Shown: positions 6,301-7,596 of the stretch, in pieces | Layout: each line of letters opens with the position of its first letter | Numbering within the stretch: the first letter of the stretch is position 1 | Source: a candidate division TM6 bacterium UASB124 | GTDB taxonomy: Bacteria > Dependentiae > Babeliae > Babeliales > RVW-14 | Length of the DNA: 7,596 bases | NCBI GenBank assembly: GCA_001468855.1 | Contig: LDIV01000002.1 | Span: forward strand, 65,612-73,207 | Direction: 5' to 3' | Notes under the pieces: model-generated | What the model saw: the letters and a program-made list of their open reading frames with translations, nothing else | Databases searched by the model: none | Told to the model about the DNA's origin: nothing | Program-made: the position numbers and the translations under genes

Positions 6301-7596
6301 GTAGGTTATAGGATAAACATCGCTTCCCTGGTCCTCATTTCCTAAAGCAATATAATTAGCATCAGGGCTCCATGCTATTGAAGTGGTAAACTTTGTAGAT
6401 GATTCTGCGGCTGATGCGACTAAGGTTAAAGAATTTCCGTCAAAGTTATAGATATCGCTTGTATCGCCCCAATTTCCCAAAGCAACATAATTACCATCAG
6501 GGCTCCATGCTATCGAAACGGTACTCTTTGGGGTTGGTGTCGATGCTTTCCATGCTAAAGAACTTCCATTAAAACTATAGATATCGCATCCCTCGCTTCC
6601 TTCACCGGCATATCCTAAAGCAATATAATTAGCATCAGGGCTCCATGCTATTGAAATGGTAGTTTGTATGCCTGGTGTTGATGTTACGTAGACTAAAGAA
6701 TTCCCATCAAAGCGATAGACATCACAGTTTGGATAGTATGTCTTTCCTAAAGCAATATAATTGCCATCAGGACTCCATGCTATTGAATAGGTATTACTTG
6801 AGGCTGGTGTTGATGCTACAAAAACTAAAGAATTTCCATTAAAACGATAGATTTCGTTTACACCATCATTTACCAAAGCAATATAATTACCATCAGGACT
6901 CCATGCTGCTGAAGTTGTACCTAGGGTTGGTGCCGATGTTACGTAAACTAAAGAATTTCCATCAAAGCGATAGAAATCGCTTTGACCGTATTCATTGCCA
7001 AACGCCAGATATTTACCATCAGGGCTCCATGCCATTGATTTGGCAGTAGATGATCCTGGGGTTGATGTGACCAAGGTTAAAGAATTCCCATCAAAGCTAT
7101 AGATATCGTTTGGATTGCCCCAATTTCCCAAAGCAACATACTTACCATCAGGGCTCCATGCTATCGAATAGGTGCGAGGACTTCGAGATGTATGTATAGC
7201 TGTTGATATTGTTGAAAGCGTGGTATTATTCGTACTACTCAATGTTACCTTATTATCAAAATATATATTTCCTTTGGTCAACATGATTCCTGTGTGTGTT
7301 ATTAACAATGAGCTGTCATCAAAAATAATTGATGAAGTTTTATCAGCCATTTGAATCAATGCATTATCAGTGGTGCTTGGGTAAAATTCAAAGGTAGTGT
7401 TTGGATTGAAAATTAAATTTGAGTGCTGAGCAATGTAGCTTGGTCGTACAGAGCGGTAACTGAATTTTGATGTGCCGGTGATGTTGAGATCATTGTGAAC
7501 AAAAATCTGACCGTTTCTGAATGCAAAGTCATCATTGAATGATAAGGTTACATTATCAAAACAAGCTTTGCTGTACCAGTCGGTGCAACGAATTGG
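3373..7596 (-). CDS. Modular beta-helix / seven-bladed WD40-like propeller repeat protein (5' end outside window)
   Basis: The frame is open from the right edge to a TAG at 3373-3375, giving 1407 residues in the window. The first visible codon is already inside a scaffold module (PIRCTDWYSKACFDN), so the true start lies beyond 7596. A TTG at 7359 is mid-module and is not a credible start. Domain order: partial scaffold (1-127); propeller with seven AWSPDG/A blades (about 127-436); full scaffold; short junction with no propeller (about residues 730-747); full scaffold; second seven-bladed propeller (about 1036-1362); hinge FGNSALG; and a short tail ending FMYDCIS. The blades carry IYxFDGNSL strands. 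There is no membrane anchor or sorting signal at the C-terminus. Composition is rich in Asn, Ser and Thr, as in secreted repeat proteins. The function is not recognised. By homology with the downstream paralogue it is probably exported, although its N-terminus is not seen. Confidence 0.93.
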   Translation of the reverse strand, partial: PIRCTDWYSKACFDNVTLSFNDDFAFRNGQIFVHNDLNITGTSKFSYRSVRPSYIAQHSNLIFNPNTTFEFYPSTTDNALIQMADKTSSIIFDDSSLLITHTGIMLTKGNIYFDNKVTLSSTNNTTLSTISTAIHTSRSPRTYSIAWSPDGKYVALGNWGNPNDIYSFDGNSLTLVTSTPGSSTAKSMAWSPDGKYLAFGNEYGQSDFYRFDGNSLVYVTSAPTLGTTSAAWSPDGNYIALVNDGVNEIYRFNGNSLVFVASTPASSNTYSIAWSPDGNYIALGKTYYPNCDVYRFDGNSLVYVTSTPGIQTTISIAWSPDANYIALGYAGEGSEGCDIYSFNGSSLAWKASTPTPKSTVSIAWSPDGNYVALGNWGDTSDIYNFDGNSLTLVASAAESSTKFTTSIAWSPDANYIALGNEDQGSDVYPITYQYDTTTQGFRNGITFGNSTLGSAYDLDVHALAAARINLYGKLWLDSVNSCWTFDSLESYLSLNRYDSKFKITNANSMNNWKNTHIIKSSENNTLFLQDNQIWETTSNGNNIAPKETFEFMDDLIIPDNQQLKLSSNAVIDGQGHNLILGKYAQLVIDNNTTVTFKNLTIKNTLSSTEKPPIWGQCFNSTICLDNVTFRLNDNYTFTSGAMFFHNNVEFTGTCKFSYRTTQTSYITQHTNLIFGPHTTFEYYPNSINKNLIHMADKTSTLIFDGSTLQTTHTGLRLINGCLHFDNNVTLSSSLTNTIPQALTNGIVFGNSALGSAYDLDVHALAAARINLYGKLWQDSVNSSWTFDSRDSYLSLNRYDSKFKITNANSMNNWKNTHIIKSSENNTLFLQDNQIWESIASNYNLAPEETFELMDDLIIPENQLVKFSSNTVFDGQGNNLILGKYAQLLVDGGITVTFKNMTIKNTLNTISCPPIRCMDWYSKACFDNVTLSFNDDFAFSNGQIFVHNDLNTTGTSKFSYRSVRPSYIAQHSNLIFNPNTTFEFYPSTSNNTLIQMTDKTSGLIFDGSMLQTTHTGIRLTKGSLYFDNKVTLSSTDNTKIYAVTAGTAASKSYGTLALAWSPDGRFLAEGNSSSVCKIYRLDGTTLSFVCNIDDITRNTNSIAWSPDGKYIVMGNYNSANTVYSFNGISCTSLGTVDIAYYTRSVAWSPDGKYLAVGNDNTGASQTNKIYHFDGSKFTYVCNVDATAYTTWSLEWRPDGKYLAVANWNGALSKIYTFNGKTCSFVCNIDADIAGRDTRTVRWSPDGIYLALANANSKSSTSKLYRFSGNTTSFVCYIDSQSDDTIDLAWSPNAKYLASATWASPGTQTDKLYRFNGNTVDFMFNLGSATPISLCVSWHPSGNFLAIGEATVSNRLFNVSYTYDTAPQSCTNGIVFGNSALGSAYDVDINVLSAANINIFGPFMYDCIS
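3376..3509 (-). other. C-terminal hinge and tail of the upstream gene
   Basis: After the last propeller the chain enters the usual hinge (NGIVFGNSALGSAYDVD), continues INVLSAANINIFGPF, and stops after MYDCIS. In the other copies this hinge leads to GKLW and a full scaffold, so the protein ends about 24 residues past FGNSALG. Downstream DNA shows no remnant of the scaffold. This is either the native C-terminus of the family or the scar of a lost module. Confidence 0.7.
3510..4489 (-). other. Seven-bladed beta-propeller 2 of the upstream gene
   Basis: Seven blades, with Trp codons beginning at 4422, 4290, 4161, 4017 (EWRPDG), 3876 (RWSPDG), 3735 (AWSPNA) and 3591 (SWHPSG), spaced 43-48 residues apart. 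Blade strands: AWSPDGKYLAVGN, then KIYRFNGNT, then FVCNIDA. The FVCNID strand, with a Cys repeated in several blades, is specific to this ring. The last blade runs into NVSYTYDTAPQ and the hinge. The blades are more diverged from each other than in the other rings, suggesting an older propeller. Confidence 0.86.
4490..5401 (-). other. Third scaffold module of the upstream gene
   Basis: It begins at the linker SLTNTIPQALTNGIV and hinge FGNSALGSAYDLDV, then LYGKLWQDSVNSSWTFDS, KITNANSMNNWKNTH, rungs FDGQGNNLILGKYAQL and ITVTFKNMTIKNT, the loop with three Cys (CPPIRCMDWYSKAC), SYRSVRPSYIAQHSN and the closing KVTLSS. Its second half is very close in DNA to the right-edge partial scaffold and to the downstream gene's module, but its 5032-5100 stretch (ELMDDL, then APEETF and NYNL) differs from the other two copies. 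Confidence 0.8.
5402..6289 (-). other. Scaffold module with an empty propeller site (upstream gene)
   Basis: Complete scaffold: hinge (GITFGNSTLGSAYDLDV), LYGKLWLDSVNSCWTFDS, KITNANSMNNWKNTH, rungs IDGQGHNLILGKYAQL and VTFKNLTIKNT, a variant Cys loop (KPPIWGQCFNSTIC, two Cys), SYRTTQTSYITQHTN, closing strand NNVTLSS. Its second half is the most diverged of the internal scaffolds (FGPHTTFEYYPNSINKN). Its first half holds the 156-bp block shared exactly with the downstream gene. No propeller follows it; the next scaffold starts about 15 residues later. Confidence 0.8.
6290..7212 (-). other. Seven-bladed beta-propeller 1 of the upstream gene
   Basis: Seven AWSPDG/AWSPDA blades, with Trp codons beginning at 7158, 7029, 6903, 6777, 6645, 6507 and 6372, spaced 42-46 residues apart. 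Blade consensus: AWSPDGNYIALGN, then DIYRFDGNSLVYV, then STPxSST. The last blade leads into ITYQYDTTTQ and the hinge. Inner blades are very alike at DNA level (repeated ccatcagg-ctccatgctatt on the plus strand), consistent with recent tandem blade duplication. No metal-binding or catalytic set was recognised. Confidence 0.87.
7213..7596 (-). other. Partial scaffold module at the right edge (upstream gene)
   Basis: The C-terminal half of a scaffold: PIRCTDWYSKACFDN, FAFRNGQIFVHND, SKFSYRSVRPSYIAQHSN, FNPNTTFEFYPSTTD, then DKTSSIIFDDSSL and the closing strand KVTLSS, where a propeller starts. The last 74 bases in the window (7523-7596) are identical to 628-701 in the downstream gene, and the identity may continue past the edge. 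Confidence 0.8.

Noticed and set aside
3373..7359. A gene starting at the TTG at 7359
   Set aside because: The frame stays open and homologous to other scaffold copies right up to 7596. TTG is the Leu of NALIQMADK inside a domain, with no Shine-Dalgarno sequence, so the gene is 5'-partial.
1..7596. Transposon, integron or invertible cassette driving module exchange
   Set aside because: No transposase, recombinase, terminal inverted repeats or attC-like sites are visible, and all modules are in the same orientation. Homologous recombination between direct repeats is sufficient.

Overview
The window is nearly all coding. It holds two very large, tandem, paralogous genes, both on the minus strand and separated by a 172-bp intergenic gap. 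Neither is complete: the upstream gene (3373-7596) enters from the right edge and ends at a TAG, and the downstream gene (1-3200) starts at a well-supported ATG and runs off the left edge. I translated both in full. They contain no internal stop or frameshift, so they look like intact genes and not decayed repeats.

Both proteins are built from the same two parts. The first is a scaffold module of about 290-300 residues. It looks like a secreted parallel beta-helix (FDGQG..LILGKYAQL, ITVTFKN(M/L)TIKNT) and has a Cys-rich loop. The second is a WD40/PD40-like beta-propeller with blade signature AWSPDGKYLAVGN. Each of the three complete propellers has exactly seven blades. Each is inserted at the same place in the scaffold, after the strand KVTLSS and before the hinge NGI-FGNSALG. 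One scaffold copy (junction at 5356-5409) has an empty site at that position, with only about 15 residues between the same flanks. Order along the upstream gene: partial scaffold, propeller, scaffold, empty site, scaffold, propeller, hinge, stop. Order along the downstream gene: signal peptide, divergent first scaffold, propeller, scaffold, then at least three blades of a second propeller with nearly identical 129-bp units.

The gap between the genes carries a hairpin consistent with a terminator for the upstream gene. It also carries an extended -10 type promoter and a strong Shine-Dalgarno sequence for the downstream gene, so the two are probably separate transcription units.

The organism is bacterial (SD-led start, signal peptide, sigma70-like promoter, standard code) with AT-rich DNA. 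Long secreted proteins carrying many WD40-like repeats, arranged as tandem paralogues, recall host-dependent lineages such as Candidatus Dependentiae (TM6/Babeliae). That placement is a guess from protein style only. No enzyme, mobile element, RNA gene or CRISPR is visible. The most interesting content is the cassette architecture and the evidence of recent sequence exchange between modules, including a 156-bp block identical between the two genes and flanked by diverged sequence.
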